Assembly: GCA_964511535.1 (NCBI GenBank)
Contig: CAZEFW010000268.1
Span: 1-6,687, forward strand
DNA from: CAZCFB01 sp964511535
GTDB taxonomy: Bacteria > Myxococcota_A > Polyangia > GCA-2747355 > CAZCFB01
Direction: 5' to 3'
Length of the DNA stretch: 6,687 bases
The position numbers were made by a program, and so were the translations under genes. Positions 1 to 6,379 of the stretch are shown one piece after another (position 1 is the first letter of the stretch; every line of letters begins with the position of its first letter). The notes under the pieces are model-generated. The model ran no database searches, had not been told where the DNA came from, and was given only the letters and a program-made list of their open reading frames with translations.

Positions 1-25
1 GAAAGCGGCGAGACGCCGCTTCTAC
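1..25 (-). repeat. REP-like hairpin with GTAG head
   Basis: Read on the minus strand, a GTAG tetranucleotide (plus 22-25) is followed by a perfect 8-bp stem AAGCGGCG / CGCCGCTT (plus 14-21 and 3-10) with a 3-nt loop. A 5' GTAG or GGAG head before a GC-rich palindrome is the known layout of bacterial REP sequences mobilised by RAYT transposases. It lies just past the apaG stop codon, a usual position for such repeats. The left edge cuts the view, so a second inverted copy (REPIN) or a T run that would make it an intrinsic terminator cannot be seen. It could simply be the apaG terminator. Confidence 0.45.
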
Positions 26-38
26 CGCCCGTTTCGGA

Positions 39-407
39 TCAGTTCGGCAACTCGTCGGAGCTGAGGGCGAAGGCGGGGATCTCGGCGTCGAAGGGCTCGC
101 CCTGGGCGTTTTGCATCTGGTAGCTGCCGCGCATGGAGCCCACGGTGGTGGAGATGGGGCAGAAGCTTGTGTAGGTGAAGCTCTCGCCAACGCCGATTCG
201 CGGCTGCTCTCCCACCACCCCCGGGCCTCGCACCTCCTGCTCGTTGCCGAGGGCGTCGCTGATGATCCAGTGACGGCTGAGCAGCTGGCAGGGCAGGGTG
301 CCGCGGTTGGTGATGGTCACGGTGTAGGCGAAGAAGAACAGGCTCTTTCCCGGCTCGGAGCGCTCGGGGATGTAGCTCGACTTGACGCGGACCTCGACGT
401 TGTTCAT
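39..407 (-). CDS. apaG: ApaG family protein
   Basis: This 122-residue protein matches ApaG (DUF525) along its whole length; E. coli ApaG has about 125 residues. Conserved features include the FAYTVTITNRG strand, the QLLSRHWII segment, the glycine-rich GPGVVGEQP loop, YTS, and the GSMRGSYQM segment near the C-terminus. The fold is a small fibronectin III-like beta sandwich. In E. coli it is linked to Co2+/Mg2+ tolerance, but its biochemical role is not settled. The frame stays open to an ATG at 420-422. I prefer the ATG at 405-407 because GGAG (plus 417-420) sits 9 nt before it, whereas the outer ATG has no ribosome binding site; the difference is five residues. In many gammaproteobacteria apaG sits with ksgA and apaH. 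Here it stands alone beside lysine genes, diverging from lysA. The family call is firm; the start is less certain. Confidence 0.95.
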   Translation of the reverse strand: MNNVEVRVKSSYIPERSEPGKSLFFFAYTVTITNRGTLPCQLLSRHWIISDALGNEQEVRGPGVVGEQPRIGVGESFTYTSFCPISTTVGSMRGSYQMQNAQGEPFDAEIPAFALSSDELPN

Positions 408-429
408 GTGACGCATCTCCATGGCACGG

Positions 430-457
430 AATTTAGCGCAGTTCGTGGGGCCCGCAA
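430..457 (-). promoter_or_regulatory. Possible apaG promoter
   Basis: On the minus strand TTGCGG (plus 452-457) and TAAATT (plus 430-435) are separated by 16 bp, a weak sigma70-like pair with 3/6 and 4/6 matches. Transcription would start near 423, giving a leader of about 16 nt that still includes the GGAG before the preferred apaG start. In this GC-rich DNA the TAAATT stands out, but such matches arise by chance. Confidence 0.3.
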
Positions 458-461
458 GTCA

Positions 462-489
462 TGGACAGCCGGCCGAATCTGAATATCCT
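462..489 (+). promoter_or_regulatory. Possible lysA-lysC promoter
   Basis: TGGACA (462-467, 5/6 match to the -35 consensus) and TATCCT (484-489, 4/6 match to -10) are 16 bp apart. Transcription would begin near 496, leaving a leader of about 23 nt before the lysA GTG. The -35 boxes of this and the divergent apaG candidate lie only 4 bp apart, so polymerases could compete for the same stretch. A leader this short leaves no room for a lysine riboswitch, and none is seen. Confidence 0.35.
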
Positions 490-518
490 GAGCCCAACTG
501 CATCCCTGGAGTGAGAAC

Positions 519-1838
519 GTGGCTGATACGAAGCAGTCCCAGATCTATACGGTGAGCGGCGAGGGCGTGATGGAGTTGGCCGGGCAGGACGTGCGCGACC
601 TGCTGGCCCGGTTCGGGTCGCCGCTGGTGGTGATGTTGGAGGAGCCGATCCGGCAGCGGTGCCGCGCCTACCGCAAGCGGCTGGAGACATATCCCCGCTC
701 GCGGGTGTACTACGCCTCCAAGGCGTTCCTCACCACCGGCTTCTGCAAGCTGATGCAGGAGGAGGGCATGGGGCTCGACGTGGTCTCCTGGGGCGAGCTG
801 CACACCGCCCTGGCCGCGGGGTTCCCGCCCGAGCAGATCCTGATGCACGGCAACGCCAAGACGGAGCGGGACCTCACGGTGGCGCTGGAGGCGGGGGTGG
901 GGCGCATCGTCATCGACAACCTGGACGAGATCCCGCGGCTCGACGCCCTGGCGCAGAAGCTGGACAAGCAGCCGAAGGTCTTCCTGCGCATCACGCCGGG
1001 GGTCAAGCCGTCGACACACAAATACATCCAGACCGGCCAGCAGGACTCCAAGTTCGGCTTCAACCTGGTGGGCGGCGCGGCTGACGAGGCGGCGCGCCAG
1101 GTGCTGGCGCGGCCGCGGCTCCAGCTGGTGGGGCTGCACTGCCACATCGGCTCGCAGCTGTTCAACCTCAAGCCTTACGCCACGACGGCGCGGCTGATGA
1201 TGGAGCTGTACGCGCGGCTGCAGCGTGACCTGGGGGCGCCCCTGGACGAGCTGAACATGGGCGGCGGCCTCGGCATCCGCTACCAGCCGGACGAGGACCC
1301 GCCGTCGGTGCAGGAGCACCTGGACAACCTATCGTCGGCGGTGCTGGCCGAGGCCCAGCGCCTGGGCGTGGAGCCGCCGGTGCTCATCGACGAGCCGGGG
1401 CGCTCCATCGTGGGCCGCGCCGGGGTGACGCTGTACACCGTGCAGAGCACCAAGCGGATCCCGGGGGTGCGCAACTACGCCAGCGTGGACGGGGGCATGA
1501 CCGACAACCCGCGCTACGCGCTGTACAACGCGCGGCACCAGATGCTCGCCGCCGCGCGCCTGGGAGAGGAGGCCGCCTCGCTGTGGGCCATCTCGGGCAA
1601 GTGCTGCGAGTCGGGTGACATGCTGATCCACGACGTCTACCTGCCCGACCTGGCCGAGGGCGACGTGCTCGCCGTGCTCTCCAGCGGGGCGTACACCTAC
1701 AGCATGGCCAGCAACTACAACCGGGTCGCGCGCCCGGCGGTGGCGCTGGTGGGCGAGGGGCGCGCGGGGCTGCTGGCCGCCCGCGAGGAGTCCGAAGACC
1801 TGCTGCGCCTGGACCGGGTGCCGCAGTGGCTGCAGTAG
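519..1838 (+). CDS. lysA: Diaminopimelate decarboxylase
   Basis: LysA catalyses the last step of lysine synthesis, PLP-dependent decarboxylation of meso-diaminopimelate in the cytoplasm. The 439 residues show the fold-type III layout. K68 in YYASKA is the PLP Schiff-base lysine. HCHIGSQ (207-213) and GGGLG (248-252) bind the cofactor phosphate region. EPGRS (292-296) contacts phosphate and substrate, and C363 in CCESGD is the catalytic cysteine supplied across the dimer. AYTYSMASNYN (391-401) closes the site. CESGD and EPGRS favour diaminopimelate over ornithine or arginine as substrate. The start is a GTG preceded by GGAG (508-511) at 7-nt spacing. The first 20 or so residues are a short extension before the catalytic domain. 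lysC follows after 11 nt, so the two are almost surely one transcript. No damage is seen. Confidence 0.95.
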   Translation: MADTKQSQIYTVSGEGVMELAGQDVRDLLARFGSPLVVMLEEPIRQRCRAYRKRLETYPRSRVYYASKAFLTTGFCKLMQEEGMGLDVVSWGELHTALAAGFPPEQILMHGNAKTERDLTVALEAGVGRIVIDNLDEIPRLDALAQKLDKQPKVFLRITPGVKPSTHKYIQTGQQDSKFGFNLVGGAADEAARQVLARPRLQLVGLHCHIGSQLFNLKPYATTARLMMELYARLQRDLGAPLDELNMGGGLGIRYQPDEDPPSVQEHLDNLSSAVLAEAQRLGVEPPVLIDEPGRSIVGRAGVTLYTVQSTKRIPGVRNYASVDGGMTDNPRYALYNARHQMLAAARLGEEAASLWAISGKCCESGDMLIHDVYLPDLAEGDVLAVLSSGAYTYSMASNYNRVARPAVALVGEGRAGLLAAREESEDLLRLDRVPQWLQ

Positions 1839-1849
1839 CGGAGGCCGAG

Positions 1850-3205
1850 ATGCTACCGGCGGTTGTGATGAAGTTCGGCGGCACCAGCCTGGCCACGGCC
1901 GAGGCCATGGGGCGGTCGGTGGAGCATGTGCTGCGCGAGGCGCGGCACCCGATGGTGGTGGTCTCGGCCCTGGGCGGGGTGACGGACCTGCTGCTGCGCG
2001 CGGCCGACGAGGCGAGCGCGGGGTTCAGCGCCGAGGAGACCCTGGATGAGATCCATCGCCGGCACCGGCGCGTCATCGGCGGGCTCGGCCTGGACCCGAT
2101 GCTGCTGGGCGATCTGGAGCACCGGCTGCAGCAGCTGGTGCGCGGCATCGCGCTGCTGCGGGAGCTGAGCCCGCGGGTCAAGGACCAGCTCCTCTCCCTG
2201 GGCGAGCGCATGAGCGTGCGGCTGTTCGCGGCGGCGCTGCAGCGCAAGGGGCGGCCGGCCCGGGCGTACCGCAGCTGGGAGCTCGGCATGCTGACCACCG
2301 GCGTGCACGGCGAGGCGGAGCCGCTGCCCGAGTGCTACTCGGCCCTGCGCAGCGCCCTGGTGCTGCTGGGCGACGGCGTGGTGCCGGTGGTGACCGGCTT
2401 CATCGGGCGCTCGCTGGACGCGGAGATCACCACCCTCGGCAGGGGCGGCTCGGACTTCTCGGCGGCGCTGCTGGGCGCGGCCGCCGGCGTGGAGGAGATC
2501 CAGATCTGGACCGACGTGCCCGGGTTCCTGCGGGCCGACCCGCGGGTGGTGGAGGGGCCGCAGATCATCCCGTCGCTCTCCTTCGCGGAGGCGGCGGAGC
2601 TGGCGTTCTTCGGCGCCAAGGTGCTGCACCCGCGCACTATCGAGCCCGCGGTGGAGGCGGGCATCCCGGTGCGGGTGCTCGGCACGTTCCACGTCGAGCC
2701 GGGGGAGCGGGAGTCGCCGGAGTCCCGGGGGAGCCTGATCACGGCGGACCCGCCGCGCGAGTCGGTGCGGGCGCTGGCCCTGCACGAGGAGGTGCGGTCG
2801 CTGCACCTGCACTCGCTGCACATGCTGGTGGCGCACGGCTTCCTGGCCCGGGTGTTCGACGTGCTGGCGCGCCACGGCCTGTCCGTGGATGTGGTGGCCA
2901 CCAGCGAGGTGAGCGTGACCATGACCCTCGACCGTCGCGAGGGCGAGCTGGACGCTGCAGTGGCGGAGCTGCGGCAGTTCGCGGAGGTGGAGCGGAGCCC
3001 GTCGCGATCCATCCTCTGCCTGGTGGGGGACGGGCTGCGCGAGGACAGCGCGCTGCTGGCCCGGGTGTTCAAGGTGCTGGGGGACGGCGGCGTGCCGGTG
3101 CATGTCATCTCCCAGGGGGCCTCTCGCATCAACATCACCCTCGTGACCGATCCGCTGGCTGCCCGGGTGGCCATGGGGATGCTTCACGAGGCGCTGTTTG
3201 AATAG
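1850..3205 (+). CDS. lysC: Aspartokinase, LysC type
   Basis: Aspartokinase phosphorylates aspartate, the committed step toward lysine, threonine, methionine and diaminopimelate. The 451-residue protein closely follows monofunctional E. coli LysC (449 residues). KFGGTS starts at K8, T45 lies in the VSALGGVT segment, E119 in LGERMS, and R198 and D202 in TLGRGGSD, all at the E. coli numbers. Two ACT domains follow: the first contains HSLHML, HGFLARVF and ATSEVSVT, the second begins near SILCLVGDG and ends in the typical ALFE. A GTG at 1826, inside lysA, would add eight residues. The ATG at 1850 is preferred because GGAGG (1840-1844) precedes it by 5 nt and it restores the E. coli numbering. It is transcribed with lysA. 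ACT1 keeps the threonine, serine and glutamate of TSE, suggesting lysine feedback, but some nearby effector-site residues differ from E. coli. Confidence 0.95.
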   Translation: MLPAVVMKFGGTSLATAEAMGRSVEHVLREARHPMVVVSALGGVTDLLLRAADEASAGFSAEETLDEIHRRHRRVIGGLGLDPMLLGDLEHRLQQLVRGIALLRELSPRVKDQLLSLGERMSVRLFAAALQRKGRPARAYRSWELGMLTTGVHGEAEPLPECYSALRSALVLLGDGVVPVVTGFIGRSLDAEITTLGRGGSDFSAALLGAAAGVEEIQIWTDVPGFLRADPRVVEGPQIIPSLSFAEAAELAFFGAKVLHPRTIEPAVEAGIPVRVLGTFHVEPGERESPESRGSLITADPPRESVRALALHEEVRSLHLHSLHMLVAHGFLARVFDVLARHGLSVDVVATSEVSVTMTLDRREGELDAAVAELRQFAEVERSPSRSILCLVGDGLREDSALLARVFKVLGDGGVPVHVISQGASRINITLVTDPLAARVAMGMLHEALFE

Positions 3206-3259
3206 AAGCCATCTCAGAAATCCTCCGCGTCGCCGGAGCGGCTTACATGAGATGGCTTC
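3205..3259. repeat. Nested inverted repeat after lysC
   Basis: GAAGCCATCTCA (3205-3216) and its exact reverse complement TGAGATGGCTTC (3248-3259) flank a 31-nt centre. Within it CTCCG (3223-3227) and CGGAG (3234-3238) form a second stem with a 6-nt loop. The outer arm starts at the last base of the lysC stop codon. No T run follows on either strand, so a standard intrinsic terminator is unlikely. The arms are offset by 43 bp, about four DNA turns, which would also suit a looping operator for the DUF4332 gene starting at 3295. The role is unknown. Confidence 0.7.
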
Positions 3260-3294
3260 AAGAATCTGCTAACATCCGCGTCCGGAGTGGAGAC

Positions 3295-3765
3295 ATGCGC
3301 CGACGACTGGTAACGACCCTCACCCTGTCGCTGCTGCTGCTGCTGGCCTCGCTGCCGGCGCGTGCCAGCGACTATCCACTGTTCAACATCATGGACGACA
3401 AGTCGGCCCGCAAGCTGGAGGCGCAGAAGATCGCCACCACCTCCGACCTGCTGCGCGCCGCGTCCACGCCCCCGCGGCGCAAGGCGCTCGCCAAAAAGAC
3501 CGGCCTCAGCCGGGGCAAGATCACGCGATGGGCCAGGCTGTGCGACCTGATGCGGGTCAAGGGTGTGGGGCTGCGCATGGCTCGGCTGCTCACGGCGGCC
3601 GACGTGCGCACCATCCGGGACCTGCGCAAGGAGCAGCCGCTGGCGCTGGCCAAGCGGGTTGAGGCGGCCAACAAGAAGGACGAGAAGACCAAGACGCCGC
3701 CCACCGCCGAGCAGCTGTTCAACTGGATCACCCAGGCCAAGAAGCTGAAGCTGGTCTTCAGGTAG
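3295..3765 (+). CDS. Exported DUF4332 protein
   Basis: The 156-residue product has an N-terminal signal peptide: MRRR, a leucine-rich core (residues 7-19), and a probable cleavage after ARA at residue 24. The mature part matches the DUF4332 pattern: an LEAQKIATTSDLL helix, RRKALAKKTGLSRGKITRW (61-79), then the helix-hairpin-helix-like LMRVKGVGLRMARLLTAADV (85-104) and a C-terminal QLFNWITQAKKL helix. The domain is duplicated HhH-like and its function is not established. A periplasmic location is notable because HhH motifs usually bind nucleic acids in the cytoplasm. The frame is open upstream to an ATG at 3247, but that lies within the inverted repeat and would put a polar stretch before the signal peptide. 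The ATG at 3295 has GGAG at 3284-3287 and fits the signal peptide. The gene converges on the radical SAM gene. Family is likely, role unknown. Confidence 0.85.
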   Translation: MRRRLVTTLTLSLLLLLASLPARASDYPLFNIMDDKSARKLEAQKIATTSDLLRAASTPPRRKALAKKTGLSRGKITRWARLCDLMRVKGVGLRMARLLTAADVRTIRDLRKEQPLALAKRVEAANKKDEKTKTPPTAEQLFNWITQAKKLKLVFR

Positions 3766-3786
3766 CAGCGCGGCGAGCCGCCGCTG
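3766..3786. terminator. Hairpin between convergent genes
   Basis: Directly after the DUF4332 stop codon, CAGCG (3766-3770) pairs with CGCTG (3782-3786), and CGG (3771-3773) pairs with CCG (3778-3780) around a CGAG tetraloop, with a single bulged C at 3781. The 27-nt gap between the two convergent stop codons is mostly this hairpin, so it could stop transcription from both sides. Neither side has a T run, so rho-independent termination would be weak. This reading rests on position and stem only. Confidence 0.4.
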
Positions 3787-3792
3787 CGGGGC

Positions 3793-5130
3793 TCACTCCG
3801 TATCCACCAGGTGGCGCGAGCGCACCGTGAGGGCGAGGTCGTCGGGCGCCTGGATGCCCCGGGCGTGGGCCTCGGCCAGCAGGTGAGGCACGGGCCAGTC
3901 AGGGGCCGTGACCTGCTCCTCGGCCAGCAGCTCGCACAGCACCCGCACCCGCCACGGGCCGCACACCGGCTCTTCGGGGTCGCCGGTGTAGAGCAGGTTC
4001 TCGGAGCGGCAGCCGCCGCCGCAGAGGGTGGCCAGCGCGCAGTCGGCGCAGGCGGGCAGGGTGTCGGCGGGGTGGGGGGCCGCTCGCACCGCGCGGGCTT
4101 GCTCGGTGAAGCTGCGGCCGCCGGCCAGATCGCCCACCTTCTCCTCCATCTTGAAGCAGGTGAACAGGGCGCCATCGCTGCGCAGGTGCAGGTGGCGACC
4201 CATGGCGCAGCCGCACCCCTCGCGGCGGTGCGTCGTGGGGCCGCGGGCTGGCGCCGAGACCGCCTCGCCAGCCTCCAGCGCGATGCGGTCCAGGGCGGCC
4301 TCCATCTCGGAGCGGGAGGCGAACATGTGGGCGCCGGCTTCGCGGCCGCTCAGGTACATCAGCCCGAGGGCGATGCGGGTCCCCGCGGGGAGCGCCGCCT
4401 TCAGCCGGGGCATGTTTTGGGCGATATCGCCCACGTGCGAAGGCATGAGCATCAGGTCCACCGCCACTTCGCCGCCGGCGCGGGCCACCTGTTGGATGCC
4501 CTGCAGCACCCGCTCGAAGCGCGGCTGCCCGGAGACGCTGTCGCACTGCTCGGCGCTGGCGCCGGCCAGGCTGATGCGCACCTCCGCGCCGCGCCTGTTG
4601 AGCGCCGCCACGCGGCGGGCGTTGTCGGCCTCGGCCAGCAACAGGCCGTTGGAAAAGAGCGTCAGGTGGAGGTCCAGGTCGAGCACCTCGTGGGCGAGGT
4701 CCAGCGCCCAGGGCACCAGCAGCGGCTCGCCGCCCAGCAGCGCCACCCGCACCTCGGGGCCCAGCGCCTCGCGCGCCTGGCGGACCACTGCCCGGCACTG
4801 CTCGAGGGACACCTCGCCGGCGCGGGCCGCGCCCGAGTTGGTGCAGCAGTAGTCGCAGCCGAGGTTGCACGCGTTGGTCAGCTGAAGCTGGACCGACGGC
4901 GGGTCCGGCTCGGGTTCGCGCGGCGGGCCGAAGAGGCCGTGGCGGTCCAGGGCGCCGAGCAGCGCCTCGGGCAGCTGTGAGAGCTCGCCCTGACCGGCCA
5001 CCAGCGCCTCCAGGGGAGGGAGCGCGGCGGCTGGGATGGGGCAGAAGACCGCGTGGGCGCGGGAGACGAGCAGGGCCCCGGAGGAGAGGGGAAGCAGGGT
5101 GCAGTCGGCGGGCAGGGCCCGGCCCTTCAA
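3793..5130 (-). CDS. Radical SAM/SPASM maturase-like protein
   Basis: The 445-residue protein has three parts. Residues 1-78 form a small domain resembling PqqD/RRE-type peptide-binding domains (LPLSSGALLVS, then GELSQLPEALLGALDRHGLF). The radical SAM core carries CNLGCDYCC, with C88, C92 and C95 binding the SAM-cleaving 4Fe-4S cluster, and GGEP at 133-136. The C-terminal SPASM domain has a complete cysteine set: C308-x11-G-x4-C325, then C361-x2-C364-x5-C370-x3-C374, and C390, as expected for two auxiliary clusters. Such enzymes modify ribosomal peptides or proteins (PqqE, anaerobic sulfatase maturases). Substrate and exact subfamily are not recognised. The start is a TTG (5128-5130) overlapping the receiver gene's TGA as TTGA, with AAGGA 9 nt upstream, so translation is probably coupled. 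No precursor peptide gene is seen nearby. The protein appears intact. Confidence 0.88.
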   Translation of the reverse strand: MKGRALPADCTLLPLSSGALLVSRAHAVFCPIPAAALPPLEALVAGQGELSQLPEALLGALDRHGLFGPPREPEPDPPSVQLQLTNACNLGCDYCCTNSGAARAGEVSLEQCRAVVRQAREALGPEVRVALLGGEPLLVPWALDLAHEVLDLDLHLTLFSNGLLLAEADNARRVAALNRRGAEVRISLAGASAEQCDSVSGQPRFERVLQGIQQVARAGGEVAVDLMLMPSHVGDIAQNMPRLKAALPAGTRIALGLMYLSGREAGAHMFASRSEMEAALDRIALEAGEAVSAPARGPTTHRREGCGCAMGRHLHLRSDGALFTCFKMEEKVGDLAGGRSFTEQARAVRAAPHPADTLPACADCALATLCGGGCRSENLLYTGDPEEPVCGPWRVRVLCELLAEEQVTAPDWPVPHLLAEAHARGIQAPDDLALTVRSRHLVDTE

Positions 5131-5519
5131 CTGGTCTCTTCCTTGGAGATCTCCCGGGCCAGGCCGGCGACCGTCTCCGTCAGGACCTCGGCGTTGTACG
5201 GCTTGCCATGGTAGTGGTTGAAGACGCCGTCCTCCATGGCCTTGATGATGTCATGTCCGAAGGGCTGGCCCGTGAGCAGGATGCTGCGCAGGCGGGGGTA
5301 GCGCTTGCGCAGATCCCGCAGCAGCTCCATGCCGTCGATGTCTGGCATCAGGTAATCGCAGAGGATGATCTTGGGCGGGTTCTCGTCCAGGTCGTCCAGC
5401 ACCTGTTCCACGGAGGTATGCCCGCGCACTTTGTAGCGCTTGTTCTGGCGGAACAGCGTCACCAGCGCGTTGAGGATCTCCTGCTCGTCGTCGATGATGT
5501 AGAGCGTAACCTTGCGCAT
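5127..5519 (-). CDS. Single-domain response regulator receiver
   Basis: The 130 residues make one CheY-like receiver domain and nothing more. D10 and D11 form the acidic metal-binding pair, D55 in LCDYLMPDIDGMEL is the phospho-acceptor, T83 in LLTGQ is the switch threonine, and K106 in HGKPY is the conserved lysine followed by proline. After it comes only a short charged tail, so there is no DNA-binding or enzymatic output domain. It must act through a partner. The cognate histidine kinase is not in the window. The gene overlaps the radical SAM gene by 4 nt (TTGA), making the SPASM protein the closest candidate partner, though that is inference. The ATG has no clear Shine-Dalgarno; the nearest GGAG is 16 nt upstream. 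Its LLTGQ and KPY resemble receivers of the RpfG/hybrid kinase type more than flagellar CheY. Confidence 0.93.
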   Translation of the reverse strand: MRKVTLYIIDDEQEILNALVTLFRQNKRYKVRGHTSVEQVLDDLDENPPKIILCDYLMPDIDGMELLRDLRKRYPRLRSILLTGQPFGHDIIKAMEDGVFNHYHGKPYNAEVLTETVAGLAREISKEETS

Positions 5520-5609
5520 GGGAATCTGAGGGTAACTCCAGTGGCGGTCGGGGTCTACCGACGCCGTGGTTCCTGCGCAACATTCGGGGGGCGGGGCCGA
5601 TTGCTTCCC

Positions 5610-5648
5610 CGGGCTGGCAGATTTACCCCCTCATCACCTGCCAGCCCG
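5610..5648. repeat. 11-bp inverted repeat after peroxiredoxin gene
   Basis: CGGGCTGGCAG (5610-5620) and CTGCCAGCCCG (5638-5648) are perfect reverse complements around a 17-nt loop. The repeat begins 5 nt beyond the peroxiredoxin stop codon on the minus strand and lies about 90 nt upstream of the receiver gene. The likeliest role is end protection or termination of the peroxiredoxin transcript. The bases after the stem on the minus strand are GGGAAGC rather than a T run, so it is not a classic intrinsic terminator. A regulator site for the receiver/SPASM operon is an alternative. The rest of the 134-nt gap (5520-5653) shows no convincing gene or promoter. Confidence 0.6.
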
Positions 5649-5653
5649 AGCCA

Positions 5654-6289
5654 TCAATCGCTCGGATCGCGGACATATCGCAGGTACGGTTTCTCCTCGA
5701 TCCACCCGCTGGGGAACAGCTCCTTCGCCTGCTCGTTGGACAGCGAGGGCACGATGATCACGTCATCTCCGCGCCGCCAGTTTACGGGCGTGGCCACGCT
5801 GTGGTTGGAGGTCAGCTGCAGCGAATCGATGACCCTCAGCAGCTCGGCGAAGTTGCGCCCCGTGCTGGCCGGGTAGGTCAGGGTCAGGCGCACCTTCTTG
5901 TCGCTGTCGATGACGAATACGGACCGCACGGTCAACGTATCGTCCGCGTTGGGATGGATCATGCCGTACAGCGACGAGACCTCCCGGTCGATATCTGCAA
6001 TGAGCGGGAAATTCAAAGCGATCTTCTGCGTATCCACGATGTCGCCGACCCAGTCGTTGTGCTCCGATACGCTGTCCACGCTCAGGCCGATCACCTTCAC
6101 GCCGCGCTTGTCAAAGGCCGGCTTGAGCCGCGCAACCTCCCCCAGCTCGGTGGTGCAGACCGGCGTGAAGTCCTTGGGATGAGAGAACAGGATGGCCCAT
6201 TCATCTCCCATCCACTCGTAAAAGTCGATCTCACCATCGGTGGTCATGATATTGAAATTTGGTGCGATATCGCCCAGTTGAATTGCCAT
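5654..6289 (-). CDS. 1-Cys peroxiredoxin, Prx6 type
   Basis: This 211-residue enzyme reduces hydrogen peroxide and organic hydroperoxides. FTPVCTTE (41-48) contains the peroxidatic C45 with T42 and P43, and R122 in TLTVRSVFVID is the conserved active-site arginine. C45 is the only cysteine, so the protein is 1-Cys and needs an outside thiol reductant. The C-terminal half carries the Prx6-type SNHSVATPVNW segment (161-171) and the dimer-forming tail with WIEEKPYLRYV; total length fits bacterial and archaeal Prx6 proteins. The frame is open 28 residues further upstream, but the ATG at 6287-6289 is preceded by AGGAGG at 5-nt spacing and gives the usual MAIQLGDIAPNF start. It is transcribed alone, with an inverted repeat after it. 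The gene looks less GC-rich than lysA or lysC, which may reflect expression level or a different origin. Confidence 0.95.
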   Translation of the reverse strand: MAIQLGDIAPNFNIMTTDGEIDFYEWMGDEWAILFSHPKDFTPVCTTELGEVARLKPAFDKRGVKVIGLSVDSVSEHNDWVGDIVDTQKIALNFPLIADIDREVSSLYGMIHPNADDTLTVRSVFVIDSDKKVRLTLTYPASTGRNFAELLRVIDSLQLTSNHSVATPVNWRRGDDVIIVPSLSNEQAKELFPSGWIEEKPYLRYVRDPSD

Positions 6290-6294
6290 TGTAT

Positions 6295-6300
6295 CCTCCT
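6295..6300 (-). promoter_or_regulatory. Strong ribosome binding site
   Basis: AGGAGG on the minus strand, 5 nt before the peroxiredoxin ATG, is a perfect Shine-Dalgarno. It decides the start against the longer open frame that reaches back to 6373. Confidence 0.85.
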
Positions 6301-6379
6301 TATTCCCTGTCTCCCCGGAACCTTCGCCCGGAGGCGCCTTGGATTCACGCTGCGCGATTGCAGCGATAAGCAACGCCTA

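Noticed and set aside
1853..3187. Long open frame antisense to lysC
   Set aside because: It is rich in H, Q, R and A repeats, typical of the shadow frame in GC-rich DNA, and lies wholly over a conserved gene.
3247..3294. Upstream in-frame ATG extending the DUF4332 protein by 16 residues
   Set aside because: It starts within the 3' arm of the inverted repeat, has no Shine-Dalgarno at proper spacing, and would bury the signal peptide behind a polar stretch.
3331..3345. (CTG)5 tract as a possible phase-variation switch
   Set aside because: It encodes leucines of the signal peptide core and any slippage would be in frame, changing hydrophobic length only; no on/off switching follows.
3811..4980. 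389-residue open frame antisense to the radical SAM gene
   Set aside because: The composition is low-complexity G/A/H/Q, and the opposite strand has a complete set of radical SAM and SPASM cysteines.
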